From assembly GCF_022539665.2 (NCBI RefSeq), contig NC_081336.1:5934278-5998277 (forward strand): a DNA stretch of 64,000 bases. The letters run 5' to 3'. Of the stretch, positions 31,901-45,099 are shown one piece after another. This DNA comes from Daphnia carinata (lineage: Eukaryota; Arthropoda; Branchiopoda; Diplostraca; Daphniidae). The position numbers and the translations under genes were made by a program. The stretch's first letter is position 1; each line of letters begins with the position of its first letter. Below the pieces are notes generated by a model. That model was not told the origin of the DNA. It saw only the letters and a program-made list of their open reading frames with translations, and did no database searches.

Positions 31901-34900
31901 CGAGGAATTGGCGAAGCCACCGTCGGTCAATGATTCTAATCAAAATACCGAAGCTTTGCCTACTTCGAAAGGTTTCGGCGTGTTCCAGTACGTTGGCCAT
32001 ACAACTTGTCTGCCTGAAGTGGCAAACGAAGTCAAAGAAGAAGCAGCTGAGGCCGTCGATTTAACTTCTTACGAAACCACAGAGGTGTCAATTTCCGCTG
32101 AAATCCGTTTGAGCCCACTGCCAAATGTCGACGCTGAAACTAACGAGCTAGACGTATCGGAGACCCGTACTGACGCCGAACTTTTGACAAATGCAAAGCC
32201 TTTGCCTGTACTGGATTTGCTTGAGCTCAATAACCACCTGCTGCGATTAAGGGCCGCTACGCGTGACAGCACGCTGGATCGCTTGGCCGATTTAGAAGTG
32301 GCAGCTCAGTTTGGCGAGCCCATTCCAGTACTTTCGCCCAGCGTGGAGTCTTCGGGTGCGTCGTCAAGAAACAGTGTGGTAAGGACTTCAGACCATTCCG
32401 AAAGCCGACCTTGGCTAAACGAGCTCTTGCGGCTGGCCACCAATTTTGAGCGAGAAGAAAATGGCTGGAACCCTTCTGACGATAGCTGCCCAGTCCATTT
32501 GATAAGAGAATCTTCTACCATAGTCGATCCTCTGGTGAAACCTGACGAGACATGCCAAGCATTTGATGAACTGCCCACATCGAACTCATGCGCCCAACCT
32601 GTTTTACATCCGGATATCTTGACTACTTCACTTGCAGACGCCGATAAACCGCCAAATGACGTGACTAACAAAAGGTCGGCAGTTGCAAGAAAAGGTTCGA
32701 AGCGACGCCGTCGTCATTCGTCGACGGTTATTGATAATTGCGCGGGAAATAATAGGCGCTTTCACCCGAAGTCCGACAGAGGCCGTTCCCTGACATTCCC
32801 GCCAGCTTCCTGCTGGTCGAACCAAATGTACTTAATGTACGGTGATGAGAACAATCTTTTGCGAATCAGGGGAGCAAGCAGACTATCTTCTCCCGAAGAT
32901 GCCGACGCAACATCTACTGACAATGTGGACAAGGCCAACACAACACACTTCACTGCAGACAACGAAGACAGCCAACGCGCCGAACGCGACCCAAGCGTAG
33001 GGAGCCCCACCTTCAACGAGACCACTAATCGTTTTCAACCCATTCATACCGCAGCCGAAAAATGCACAAGCCACCCGACACCAAAGTATTCACTGGTAGA
33101 AATTTCTCTGACCAACCGCTCTCAGGCGCTCGAAATTCCAGAGGAACCTGGTGCGGAAATTCCGTCTTGCGCATCTTGTCTTCTTGTGGGCTCGACTTTG
33201 GATGATAATGAAATTGTAACAGACACTTTCGTTCGTGAAATTCCACAATGCCAACTTTTGGTGAAAGAAGGGCATTATGCCTCAGTTGAGTCAGATGAAG
33301 TAGAGGACTCTGCATGCGAAGACCTCTTGAAACAAGCTAGCCCAAATGAGGCCCAGCACCTCCAGGTCGCAAAGATTGACGAGAAGCATTGTGAGGAACA
33401 CGAAGCTGCATCCATTCTCGACAGTGAAACCAATGCACCGGCAAAGGCGAATCATCGCCTAATGGTATCGCTTTCGGTGACGCTAGCGCCCGAGCTGAGT
33501 AGCGCCAATCCGGAAACTCATCACATGTCGCTATCCCCATTTTGTTCTGACCTAGAAACCGGTGCGTTCAACCTATCCACCGAAAAAGTTCAGAGGAGCC
33601 CTCAAAATCCTAGGCGTTACGGGCTGAAACGCAGGCCTCTTCGTGGCCCGTATGGCGAAATGTTAGAAGCAGAAATGAATAAATCAGAATTCAATAAAAT
33701 GTATGCTAAACGGAACGAAGATCTTAGTTTCCTTCGCGAACTTAGTCCACGCGGGAATCGTGATGCCAAATCCAGCTCGCCGAGGCCGTTGAGTCCGCCA
33801 ACTTCGTGTGGCACGCACACCCTTATCAGTGAGCCAGTGTCATCCAATTGGGCAAGCGTAACGGCTAGTGTTCGACAAAATTCTGCTAGTCCTTCCACAT
33901 CTCATTCACTGGACGATTCACAACTGAAAATTGGATACAATGCCACCAGCCTACCGATTGACATCTCCGACCGATCATCTCGCCATCAACGACTTACCGT
34001 ACCAAAGCGTAAAAGCAGTGCAAATGCCCCTTATGATTTGCTGGACAGCGACTCAGAGGTGGGTAACCATATGACAGGCGCCAACTTACTTCCGGCCATG
34101 TCGTCGCCTCCTCTGGGTTGTTTGGATAACCGCCATGCCCTACCGATAGGGATAGAAAGCGGTGCCCATATAAAAGCCATCCCACTGCCATCGCATCAGC
34201 GTACGTTATCGAGTCCGTGCCAACTTGTATTACACGAAGGTGGATTTACGTCTGAGGACGAACCTGACTTACTGGAATTGACGTCGCTTAGTTCACTGAG
34301 CAGATCCACCGCCCAGCTGCTAAACTCAGAGTCCAGCAACACTGACCATCTCCCGGTTACAAGACTGGGATCGGCCAAACGTTCAAGGGTAAGTGCTAGA
34401 AAACATAGAATATCATAAGAAGCATAAATCCTGCATCGTCGTGATTGTCCCTATACGTTTCCTGTGACCGTTAGATGGCAGCCGTATCAACGAAATTCGA
34501 TGCAAAAACTAGACGTAGACTTGAATCCTTTTTCGTGTAATCCTTGTTGTGTTGCTAATTTGCAACTATGATCTTTATTGCCCTCCTGGACAAATGATTC
34601 TGATAGTATGTGCTCATATCACGTCAAAGCTTTACTTCCTTTAAACCTTTGTTTTACAAACTTCCCAGAGAAAATGTGGAAAATGATCCGCACATTGCAG
34701 GTTGTTCTGACATGACTGCTCGCAAAGCTACCATGCGCGGATTTTTTTTTCGGCAACTTCTCAAGGAAATTGGAATTATGAAAAAACCCAAATACCCCTC
34801 CTGATTTAAGACTCCATGCAAACGTTACGTTACGTTGAATCATTTACATTTGCAATTTACATTGCATTTACGAATCACAAGGGAGGGGGAGAGTGTCTTA

Positions 34901-37900
34901 CGTCGGGTGGCGAGGTGCCAACATGTGACGATCTACAATAGACACAGTCTGGGATCTTATGACGAGGAATCCAAAACCCCGTTCCCAAAACCTTTTCACA
35001 GAAAACCAGGCTTATTGAACCTGTGTTTTCTTTGCTGCTATTTTCCGTCTTGTGATGTAGTCAAGACTCCCTTTTGATTAACTCGTGTTTTTTTTTGTAA
35101 TTGCAAAACCTATCGACTGCGCCGTCACTCGTCCTGTTTTCGTCGAAATTCGTAACTAAAACACGTGACACGTGTTTTCTATTCGTATTAGTTTTACTCT
35201 CTTAATGTGGAAGAAACGGCAAGGAACACTCACCTGAGCCTTTAAAAACAACTCGGATATAGCAATCCGTAGGATCTGCAACTCTCAACTCAACTCTCAA
35301 CGCTCGTCTGGTGATCTGAAGCTCGTACGTTTTTATCATAATTTTGATCGAATATGTAAGATTGCAACAGCTAATGTACTGTATACTGAAGTGCCTCGAA
35401 ATTGTCTCGGAAACAACAGTTTAACCGCAAAGCGGTGACACAAAAGCAATAATTGTACACGTCCTTCATGGACCTAATAACCCTGCAGCAAAGATATTAA
35501 CGTAGCAGATTTCCGAGTGAATCTTTTTGTTATACAACAGAAGTTCAAAATAGATTTGCATTCAAACAGTTACGTTTTCTTACACAGCAATAGGTTTTTT
35601 ATCATCTGATTCGGTCAACTACTCCAATCTGCGAAGAAAAATTAGTTGAAAGAAAACTGGTTTTACGCGGAAATAATCCCATAGCTTAGAGAAGTTGGAC
35701 ACAAATTATCAGCCCATTATTCCGCATTTTTATTTCTTCATTTTAAGGTTTTCAGAGGTTGTTTTGTGATCTAAAAGGAAGGAATACACCTCCCTAATCA
35801 AATTGACTATCACGCGATTGCAGTTATATCATGTCCCAAATCTTAACAACTAGTTACCTGCTATACCATAAGGGTCTGTGTTCTTTGAAGTCTTTTAACC
35901 GTATTTCTGTACCAACTGGACCAGTACTTCAACTAGTAAAACTGACAGTGGATTCTGGCATCAAATTTTTTATTTTAAATATTGCCAAATTAGGCAAAAG
36001 CTTAAGTAGGTTGTGCTGATGGAATTCTTAAAATTTTGCATAATAACTCCCTAAGCAACCATGTAAATTTTGGCTACAACGAGACTAGATATGATCTGAA
36101 AATGGCGTTTGCCTTTGTGTTGCAGTTGGGTTGCATTAATGTGCAGAGCGAGTAAAACGGGAAAACGCGTTTTTAAATTATTGTTGCGGTAGGTAATTTT
36201 CCGCATAACTTGGTTATTCGAAGGACAATGGATCGAAAAAAGAAAATAACTGTAAGCTATCCCTGAACTGGAAAAGAAACAAGAAAATCGTGTTAACTCT
36301 GTCAAAACCTAGTAGACTGCGACCAAACGATGTAAATGCATGCTTTCGGCCTTCACCCATTATGCATTTTTGTGTAACCAATGAAGAAGAAGAAAATGAA
36401 CAAACATTTTCTAACAGAAGAGGGACCCGATTCAAATACCACTTGCTGATTTAGTATCTCAATTCTGTGTTGCAAGCAATTGAAAGTTCAAGCAGTGGCT
36501 TTTTGCGTTTCCAATTCCACTCCTATCCCACTTTGCTCATCGATGATTGGTTTTACCTGAACATCAGTCTTTGTGATATGTCACTATCGTAGAATACTAA
36601 CAGCGAAAAGGTTGACAGAGTAAATACTGCGCCATCATTTTCCTGCTGTTGTGTTAAAGGGTCATATCAGAAAACACTTTTATAGCCCCATTTTAGAGGA
36701 ACAAATGAAATAATGCCAGAAGCGACGAAGTGTCCTGGTTGTACTTAACAGGAGCGTCAAAAACTATTCGGATATTCAAGACAGCCGAGGAGACGGTAGA
36801 AAAAGTAGTTAAATTTTCCGATTGATGACAATGGCACATGCGCGACTATTACGTGTTTCTGGCTGTGGCATGAACGCGCCTGCGTTGTTGCGTGAACCGG
36901 TAGAATGCTGCTAAGGCATTATTGTTAGTAATACTGGTGTTGCCTGACGGATTCTGCAGACAAGCAGATGCAACTAGTCGACATTTTCGTGTGGGTGATA
37001 GCTTGCCGATACGCCAGTCTTATTGTGAGTTAACGTACAAGTGATACAACCTGTATTGAACAATATCTGAGATTTTTGTTTAGATATCCAATACGTGGCT
37101 GCGAAAGTGTAACCAGTATGCTCTTGTGGCAAGTTCAGGACATCGATAGTTACAAACAGCTGATGTCGTGTAATCGCAAGTCATGAAACGAAAATTGTCT
37201 TACACTGCTATCGTTGATGCTGAGACACAACAGTGCCAGTACAACTGCGAAGCCTACGGAGAGCGTTGGAAAATGTCAGAGCGTCAGCATCACGCGGTCG
37301 ATTGTAAAGGTCCACCGATCAATGCTGCAGTCAGCCCCAGCGAGGGAGACTGTAGTAGTACGTCTCTGATTCAAGATAACGCTTCAGAGTCAGAGACAAT
37401 TCGTACGAAAGAAATGCCTATACCACTAGTTTCACCTTCTGTTACGCCAAGCCCTTTTCCCGGCAATTCTACTAGTACAGAAACAGAAGCCGGCACTGTC
37501 ATTAGCAGTGATTTCATGAGAAGCAGTCGGCATTCTGATGCGCCATTCTCCGACAAACTGGATCGTTCGTCGTTGACGGCCTTTTTGACTTCGTCGCCCA
37601 GCAACTATTCTTGTCCTTCCAGCAGGGACTGTGTAAGCTCTCAGCCTTCATCGATCTGTCTATAGGGTACCTAATTAAAAACATACCGTGTTTGGCTACG
37701 GCATTTGAGCCCTGTATGCCCAAAATGATTTTTTTTACGGGTTGCTACATTTAAATAGGACATTTAAAACCGTTTAAAATTAAGGAAACTTTAAAATGTG
37801 AAGGTTATCAAACTGTGCAGTAATACGGCAATCACGTTGACTTTATTCTAGTTGGGAGCAACACATTCTAGAATCTCTTAATATCTCCCAAAATCCCACA

Positions 37901-40900
37901 AATTCGCCAGGTTCTCATAGAATCTCATAGAATCTGTGAACTTGCAAAATCTTGCAAAATCTTAATTAATGGACATTTTTTAGCTGCTAAAGATGCAGGA
38001 AATCCACGCGCGCCAAGAAATGTTACCACTCGTACCAAGATAGAACAAATTCATTTGAAACTGAAAGTGTGCACTCATTTACTGAACCCGAACCCGATCT
38101 TAGGAAAAAAATGAAAACCCGATATGACCCGATCAACCATTTTTTGGGGCGGTAGCAGGTCAGGCAGCCCCGGCATTTTTTGGCCAATTTGACCTTAAGA
38201 TTTGTAAAGAAACCATAGCAAAAGCAAAAAATTACAATAAAAACGCTATTTTCATTTAAAACAAAAAAATCATTAAGGTTTCGTGATCGGTACTCGATTG
38301 AATCGCGATGTAACGAAAATATCGCAGACTCTTTGGAAAACATAAAAGATTTTGCAGAATCTTGTAGAATCTCACAGAATCCGTAAAACCTCGAAAGATT
38401 CTGAATTTCTTACAACCAAATTTTGAGTTGCCAACCTTACAACACAAACACTCATCAACTCCAATTTTCGAGTGTTTTACACCCTTTGGGACGATTCTGC
38501 TCGAGCAATAATTTATTGGAACTTGTATGAAATCCAAAGAAATCTTTGTGTATATGTGAGAAAATGTTCTATTTTCTGGAATTTTTTTTGTGTTTTTTGC
38601 TAATTTTGATTGGCTTTGTCTTCTTTCTAATTTGTAAACTATTGACGTTTTTCTTTTTCGATTATTTCGACTAGTTCCATTTTGGTACTCCGATATTTTC
38701 ATGTTAGTGCGAATGCAGCCAAATTATCTACCCCCTTTGTCAATTAAAAATTGACACGATGATTATTTCGAAACGTACTAATTCCTGATTAGTGTCTGCC
38801 TCATTCTTTTTGTTTTGCGCATACTGTAGAACTTCTCCTTTCATTTACCAACCTAAAGATGTCAAACGCCAGTTTAATGTTTGCCGCCGAATAAGACGTC
38901 ATAATCCCTAGTGAAATCTTCGAAAATTACGCTCTGCTAAATTTGACTACTGTACATTGTACGATCGCGTCATGGCCAAATAACGTAGCACAATTTCGAA
39001 ATTAAGTATGCAAATATTTGACTTATTGCGTTCGAAATTGCAACCTGAAATTAAACTTAAAATGATTTTCAGGTGAAATTTTTCACTTATGTAAAAATAT
39101 ATTAGCCCGATAAATCGTTTTTCAACACGTAAGAGTTGCCTAAAGTACTAGTCAATAAAGATGTCATATTTATTGCAGGATACTCGAACACATGCAATTG
39201 GCGAGTTGTACGATACGGAGCGGTCTTACGTTGAATCTCTTCAGATCTTGGTCACGGTTCGTAATCAAAATTATTTTACAATGTCGGCTACCGACAGTGA
39301 TTTCGTTTAGTCTAATCTTCATTTACTTGATTTTTTTTTTCTTTTCCAACAGAAATATTTACAACCATTAAAAAGTCCTGAATGTTCCGGATTGGTGGAA
39401 ACAAATCTTGTGGATGAAATATTCTATCAGGTCTGTATTTTAAAATTATAACGTTAAATTGCTAATTTACAAGTCTGTAAAACTGTTGCGATTATTTATA
39501 GTTACTCCCGTACTGTGATATATCTGTGATCCAATGAAAAACAAATGTTCCAGTAGTAATAAACAATTCGTTTTACAGATTCCAGCTATTTTGGCCCACC
39601 ACGAGGTATTTCTGGAGGAATTGCGCAAGCGCTTAGAATCGTGGGATATCAAACAGTGCGTCGGTGGTGTTTTTCTGGATACGGTAATAATATGCGGAAA
39701 ACCTACATATGTTTTTTGTGTGACTGAGTATGGTTTAAGTGTGACTATTTTTGGTCTACGTTTTCCTTTCCATTTCTGTTTTTCTTAGCTCACTAAACCT
39801 TCGGTCATTGAGACGTATACTGCTTACATCAACCATTGGAAACACGCAAATGAGGCGATCAAAACGGCTTGTCTGGCCAAATCTGCCTTTTCCAAATTTC
39901 TAGAGGTAATTCCCGCGCAAACAACAAAACCTTAAGAAAAAAAAACGACGTTCATGCTGGCACACTATGAAAATGTTTTGAACTGCTGTATAAATACGTG
40001 CTCTGTGAAGGCCATTAGCACAATGCCCATCGCCCTATTCATTTTTCTTTTTCAATTTGTGTGCAAAGGCCACCGCCCGAGAGCATAAAGGCAAACTAGC
40101 CCTGGATTCTCTACTAATTATGCCCGTTCAAAGGATACCTCGCTATGAATTGCTTATTAAGGTAATTGTGAGTCCAAAATTCGGTTCTAAATGTCTTAGA
40201 ACGGCATGAGGGGAGAGGATATTCGTAATGTGACGTTGAAAGCTATAACCAGCTGAATTATCTTTAACAGATGTTGCTGAAGCATACACCACGGGAGCAT
40301 CCTGATCACGCTCTTTTATTGGACGCTCAAAAAGAAGTCCATGAATTAGCTGTTAAGATTAACTGTGTCGAGCGTGAAGCCTATGGCGCTGAGCAACAGC
40401 AAGCAACCCTGCGCGAACTAGAGAGTCTTGTTGAAGGCCTGGGTCCAGGAAACTTAGCGACACCTGAAAGAGCATTTATTCGTCATGACTGCGTCACTAT
40501 TCCTTCGGCACTAGGCACCAGGAAAGAAAGAGGCTTCTTCCTTTTCTCCGATCTACTTGTTATCACTAGCGTCAAACGAAGGAGCGCTGCCATGCGAAAA
40601 TCTTCTTCGTAAGTTCTACCTACAGCCATGTAAGCCCTAAGGAATCCTGTTTATTTAACTAATTTTTTTTTAAGGTATTCGACTAGCGGAATCGCCAGCA
40701 CTTTGGAAGCAAACAAATTCAAGCTTCTGATGCGGGTGCCTCTTGATGACCTGGAAGTGACCAAAAGTAAGCAAATTATAACATGTTTAGTCACAACCTC
40801 AGTTTGATTGTCTGATATGAATTCTTAAATCAACGGTTAAACCTAAAGATAAAGATGAGGGTTCAAAGCGGTCGACCAAAGACTTGGAACACGTAGAAGA

Positions 40901-43900
40901 AGATTTGGCGATTTTGAATCAAATTACAGAGCTGGTGACTCTGCTACACGTGTCCCATTCCACCCTCGACGAAGTAATTAAGGAAATACAACAAGGAATT
41001 CAACGACAGCTGAACGATAAACAAAACATATCGACGGATTCGCAGTTGGCCACCCTAGCGCTATCCATTTGCACCCGGTAATTTCCTAGTTAAAAGTAGT
41101 TTACATACCCTCAATAGTTTTCCTTTAATTCGGGTCATTATTTTGTCAACAGCGATGGCATTGAGACCCTGTCCGTGGCCTTCGCCACCTCAGAAAAGCG
41201 AGCAAGTTGGGAGGAGTCGTTTACTGAAACTAAGCTTAAGCTCAGAGGTACGCTTATATCAGAGCATGTTGCATTCACTAAACGCTGGTTTACATTCCGT
41301 GCAAACAAGTGCGTTCATTTCAATGTGGAATTTTTTTCATTGATTTCTATTCAGCTATGTCTCCTGAACGCCGACCTCCACCCGAATTCTTAATGCCGTT
41401 GCCAATACGTAAAACACGAGCCGGTCTACAATTCACTTGTGCTGCTCCAACAGTAACTTGGAATACTCAACACCTCAATGACGTTTGGGTCTGCAATAGT
41501 GACGGTTACGTTGGTCAAGTAAAAGTCGTCCCTGTTCTAGTTATACGGTCTATTTGGGCGTTGTCCTCACTCCTGGTAGTCGTACTAAACAAAAGGGAGG
41601 AAGGGGGGTTGGGGGCGGATAGAGCACAGTATGTCTGTTTAAGAAGAAAAGTTTCCATAATAAGTAAACAAACAGAATTTCGAGGAAAAAGGAAAGTGGG
41701 TATTTTCCGGCTGAGTGAAACAGTATTTATCTTTACTGACACTGCTTAGGGTTTTGCGGTAGAATTTACATGTTTTCTAAATTGAAGGATGTCGAAGAAT
41801 TTGGACTCTTATGTCATTTGACCCTGTTTTTAAACTGCTGATTTCCTTTGAATTTAGGTTCCTAGAAAAATGCTGAATCATTGAAATCAAATTTATTGTT
41901 ATAAGATGATCATTCTTTAAGATATCCAACCGCTTCGAGATAAGGATAAGGCAGCTTTGTGGTACAGCTATCGTCCAAAGGAGTAAACATGGACGGGAAA
42001 AGCATAAAGTGGTAAAGTTAGAACAAAGTGGAAATATAATTTAATATACAACGCGTTTCTCGATAGAAGAACAGTAAAAGGGTAATTTGGTACATCTAGC
42101 TTTTTTTATTTGACCATTTTATATTGGGTTAGAAATGTTTTAGAAAATCATTGGCAGCGGACAAAATATATTTACTGGTGTGCTTAGTTTACAAAAGCCC
42201 AACTAATTGTGTTAGAAATTTAGCAAGAATGTAATTTGGCATGCTTCTGTCACAGGTATGCATACTTAGTCTACATCCCGAACCGAATGTTACGTCATGC
42301 AACGGAGTATGCAACGCTCGCATTACCTGTATAGCAGCCATTCCAGCCGCACCTTCGACGTAACTCGTACATATTTCTCTGTTGCAAATGGCACTAAATA
42401 CTTGGTTTAATTTGATTTTCTAGGACAGACGAATCAGCCAGCAATTTAGGCAGATCCATGTTTAAGAACGACTCCAAGTTTGAATCCTCGACATTTTGCG
42501 CCAGTAACCCGAACGAAATCAAATCTTCTGTCTGCAACAAATTCGAACTTGAAAGGTGCTTACACGTATTCATTTGCGATGACGCAATACGTTTGAAGAA
42601 GCCTTCAAAGACGAATAAATAATAATTTTTTTTAACGCATTTTCTGTATTGCATTTTCACAGTGAATCCAGTTCTGAAAGTTCCGGAAGCGAAGACAGTG
42701 CTGACGAAGATCCTGCCAATTATAATCGATACCGTTCCGACTCCATTCCCATTGAAGTTAATGTTTTACCCGGTACCTTTGACGTTCTGTCTGTCATTTT
42801 TCTTTTAATTCCTTACGTCATTTTATTATATTGATGTTTATTTAGCCACTGAGGAAGCCGATACAACGAATCAAGCAACTATGTGGTTGGGAACAGAGGA
42901 CGGTTGCATCCACATTTACCACTGTGGTGAAAACATTCGATTAAAAAAGAATCGTACACGAATACAGCAAGGCGCAGCTGTTTTGTGCCTCGTGTAAGCC
43001 CTTTTGCTTTCATTGATTTGACCTTAACGCATTCCGAACTCCAGTCGTGTTCCTTTGTTCACGTCTTCATGAAAAATGTCTATATTTCATTGACTTCAGG
43101 TACATGGATAATTGCGTTTTCGCATCGCTCGCCAATGGAGATGTATTGATTTATCAACGCTCACCAAGTAATTGTCACGGACTTGTATTCGATTTCTCTG
43201 TTTGTTTGTTCTTTATTTCACATTTTCCACCGCAATTGTTCAGGTGGGATATGGAACATCAGCGAACCGAAATGCGTTGCAGTTGGTAGCATAATAGGGC
43301 CAGTTACGCGCATGCTACCCGTAGGCAGTGGCCTCTGGTGCACCTCTCAGAATACCGTCAAGATACTCAACACGTCTACCTTGTCGATTGATGTATTATT
43401 GCTATTTACATCAATCCTGTCTGAGATTTCAATTATTTGATTTTATTTTTCCAGTATTTCTATGCGTAAAGTTGTTTAAATATTGGCTTTCCTTACAGGA
43501 CGATTTCGCTGTGAGTTCTGATTCGCAGAGGAATGTACTGAGTTTGGCATGCAACGGATTAGGCGTGTGGGTGGCAATGCAGGGGTCGGCAGTCGTCCGA
43601 CTTTTTCACGCGCTCACTCACGAGTGCATTTCTGACGTCAATTTGGCTCCTGCCGTAAACAAGATGCTTTCAGGTATCACGTTTTTCTCTCTTTTTTGAC
43701 GTCATCGTTGTTGGGGAGGAGAATCAAGCACATCGATCCTGCTCGAGACATGTTATAATTGATAGCAATTTTTTGTTGCCATTTATTTTAGGTTGCGATG
43801 ATATAATTCGTCAACATAAGGCCGCCTGCTTGCGTGTCACGTCCATGATGGTGTGTCGTGATCTTTTGTGGGTTGGTACTAGCGCCGGGGTGATCCTGAC

Positions 43901-44381
43901 CATTCCTACTCCACATCTGACTCCGACATCGTCCCGGCTATCTTCTCCACCTTGTGTTACAGGTAGAAAATAAAATCAAAACAAAGAAATAAATAAAAAA
44001 AAAGCGTGGGATATTGTCAGTACATGTTCGACGAGGTTTGCACTTAGTCTTGCACGATTGTTTACGTGAATATTGATTTTCGCAGGTTTATCGCACGGAC
44101 ATACTGGCCACGTCCGGTTCCTTACATGCGTCGAATCCATCCGTGACTCGCACTTGCTGCGCTCTTCTCGCCTACACCATAACGCTCACCACGGTCTGTC
44201 ATTGAAGAACAAAGACTCTTTGGCGAGCGTCATATCGTCGTCGACTAACGTCTCGAGTCACGGTACTCGGCTGTTGGTCATTTCGGGCGGCGATGGCTAC
44301 GAGGATTTCCGGCACAGTGGATTGTCTGACAGCGTCGGCCGCGAAGACTCAACAAATCATCTTTTGCTTTGGCAAGTCTGA
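28919..44381 (+). CDS. ARHGEF17: Rho guanine nucleotide exchange factor 17 (TEM4) orthologue
   Basis: Exons: 28919-34388, 39179-39256, 39353-39430, 39579-39683, 39789-39905, 40069-40161, 40271-40608, 40675-40766, 40849-41077, 41153-41247, 41355-41518, 42256-42359, 42424-42555, 42663-42772, 42846-42993, 43100-43167, 43244-43392, 43499-43673, 43792-43962, 44086-44381. Exons 2-20 join in phase to exactly 914 codons including TGA. The DH domain (GELYDTERSYVESLQ to QRIPRYELLIKMLLKHT), a PH-like region, and a C-terminal WD40-like propeller (VWVCNSDGYVGQV, WLGTEDGCIH, GHTGHVRFLTC, VISGGDGYEDFR, STNHLLLWQV) match ARHGEF17 block by block. The first exon encodes about 1800 disordered Ser/Thr/Pro-rich residues. 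The product activates RhoA-type GTPases. The ATG has a good context (CACAATGG) and an in-frame TGA 9 nt upstream. Total about 2720-2740 aa (human 2063). The frame changes once near 29.95 kb. Confidence 0.92.
29913..29965 (+). other. Frame-change site in the large RhoGEF exon
   Basis: The frame starting at 28919 stops at 30028, while the frame carrying the rest of the exon is one base later. Two explanations fit. One is a 46-nt intron, 29913-29958 (donor TG|GTGATT, acceptor CAACCCCAG), which restores phase. The other is one extra G in the GGGGG run 29961-29965. Both keep the total in frame with exon 2. Confidence 0.7.
34389..39178 (+). other. First intron of the RhoGEF gene
   Basis: 4.79-kb intron with donor AGG|GTAAGT and acceptor TTTATTGCAG, far longer than the gene's other introns, most of which are about 60-110 bp. 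Besides the alternative exon it holds AGAATCT-type short repeats around 37860-37970 and 38340-38400. The region just upstream of 37183 would contain the alternative promoter. I see no other gene in it. Confidence 0.65.
37183..37632 (+). CDS. ARHGEF17: Candidate alternative first coding exon of the RhoGEF gene
   Basis: The ATG at 37183 is preceded by an in-frame TAA 12 nt upstream and opens 150 codons (MKRKLSYTAIVDAETQQC..., serine-rich, SNYSCPSSRDC). They end at the donor GACTGT|GTAAGC at 37632. The exon ends in phase 0, the same phase as the long first exon, and the next acceptor is exon 2 at 39179 (phase 0). Splicing would give a short isoform of 1063 residues that keeps the DH, PH-like and propeller regions but lacks the giant disordered N-terminus. 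Without the splice the frame runs to TAG at 37663-37665. A separate small gene is less likely. Confidence 0.6.
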
Positions 44382-45042
44382 GTTTACTGCCCCGCAACTA
44401 TTTCTGATGCAGTTGCGGTTGTGATACCCTAAACCCTACCAATGTATCGCCTGGTATGCGCACTGTCTAGCTTTTCCGCCAACCCAATCCCTGCGATGTG
44501 CAAAACGGACGGCTAGGATGCGCACACCTAGAACCTGGACATCTTCGAAAAATGTTTAGGGTTTTCCTTTTTTTTTCTTTTTTTCTTTGACTTTTGATTT
44601 TCACGTCTAGTCCATTCGAAATGACAATGCGCTTACACTTGAGCGCCGTAATTTTATTGATGCACGTAATGTTATATTCGATCAATATTTTCTAACCCAT
44701 TCGTCGGTCTGCTGTCAACTGCTCGCGTTCATTTCCTTCGTTTTGTCGTTGGTCTATATATCTGCTATACTGTAGACGTCTTTTATATTTTGGTATACTG
44801 TATATTACCTAAAAAACAAATTAATATTCTCCATCAAACTGTTTTTGTTTTGGATTCTGTTCAGAGGGCGGATTTGAGATTATACGGCAAAAGTGCTCGA
44901 CAATGTTTGCAAGCATATTTTTCCTCGTTGTTGACACCAATGTCTTGTAGATCATCAATGTACTCTCTCATATCTATCACGTTTTTGCATCAGAAAAACC
45001 ACGCCTTTATTTTTCTTGCTCTATATGAATATAAAACCAAAT

Positions 45043-45048
45043 AATAAA
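45043..45048 (+). terminator. Candidate polyadenylation signal of the RhoGEF gene
   Basis: AATAAA about 660 nt after the stop codon, followed by an A run. It is a plausible 3' end signal, but other A-rich sites nearby cannot be excluded. Confidence 0.35.
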
Positions 45049-45099
45049 AAAAAAAACGATTCAGCGATTAAAAAGTTGACCTGGATAGGGCAACAGCTA

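Noticed and set aside
29889..34418. Separate 1509-codon gene
   Set aside because: Its apparent start is GTG, its end runs through a GTAAGT donor, and its content continues the upstream frame; it is the rest of the large RhoGEF exon.
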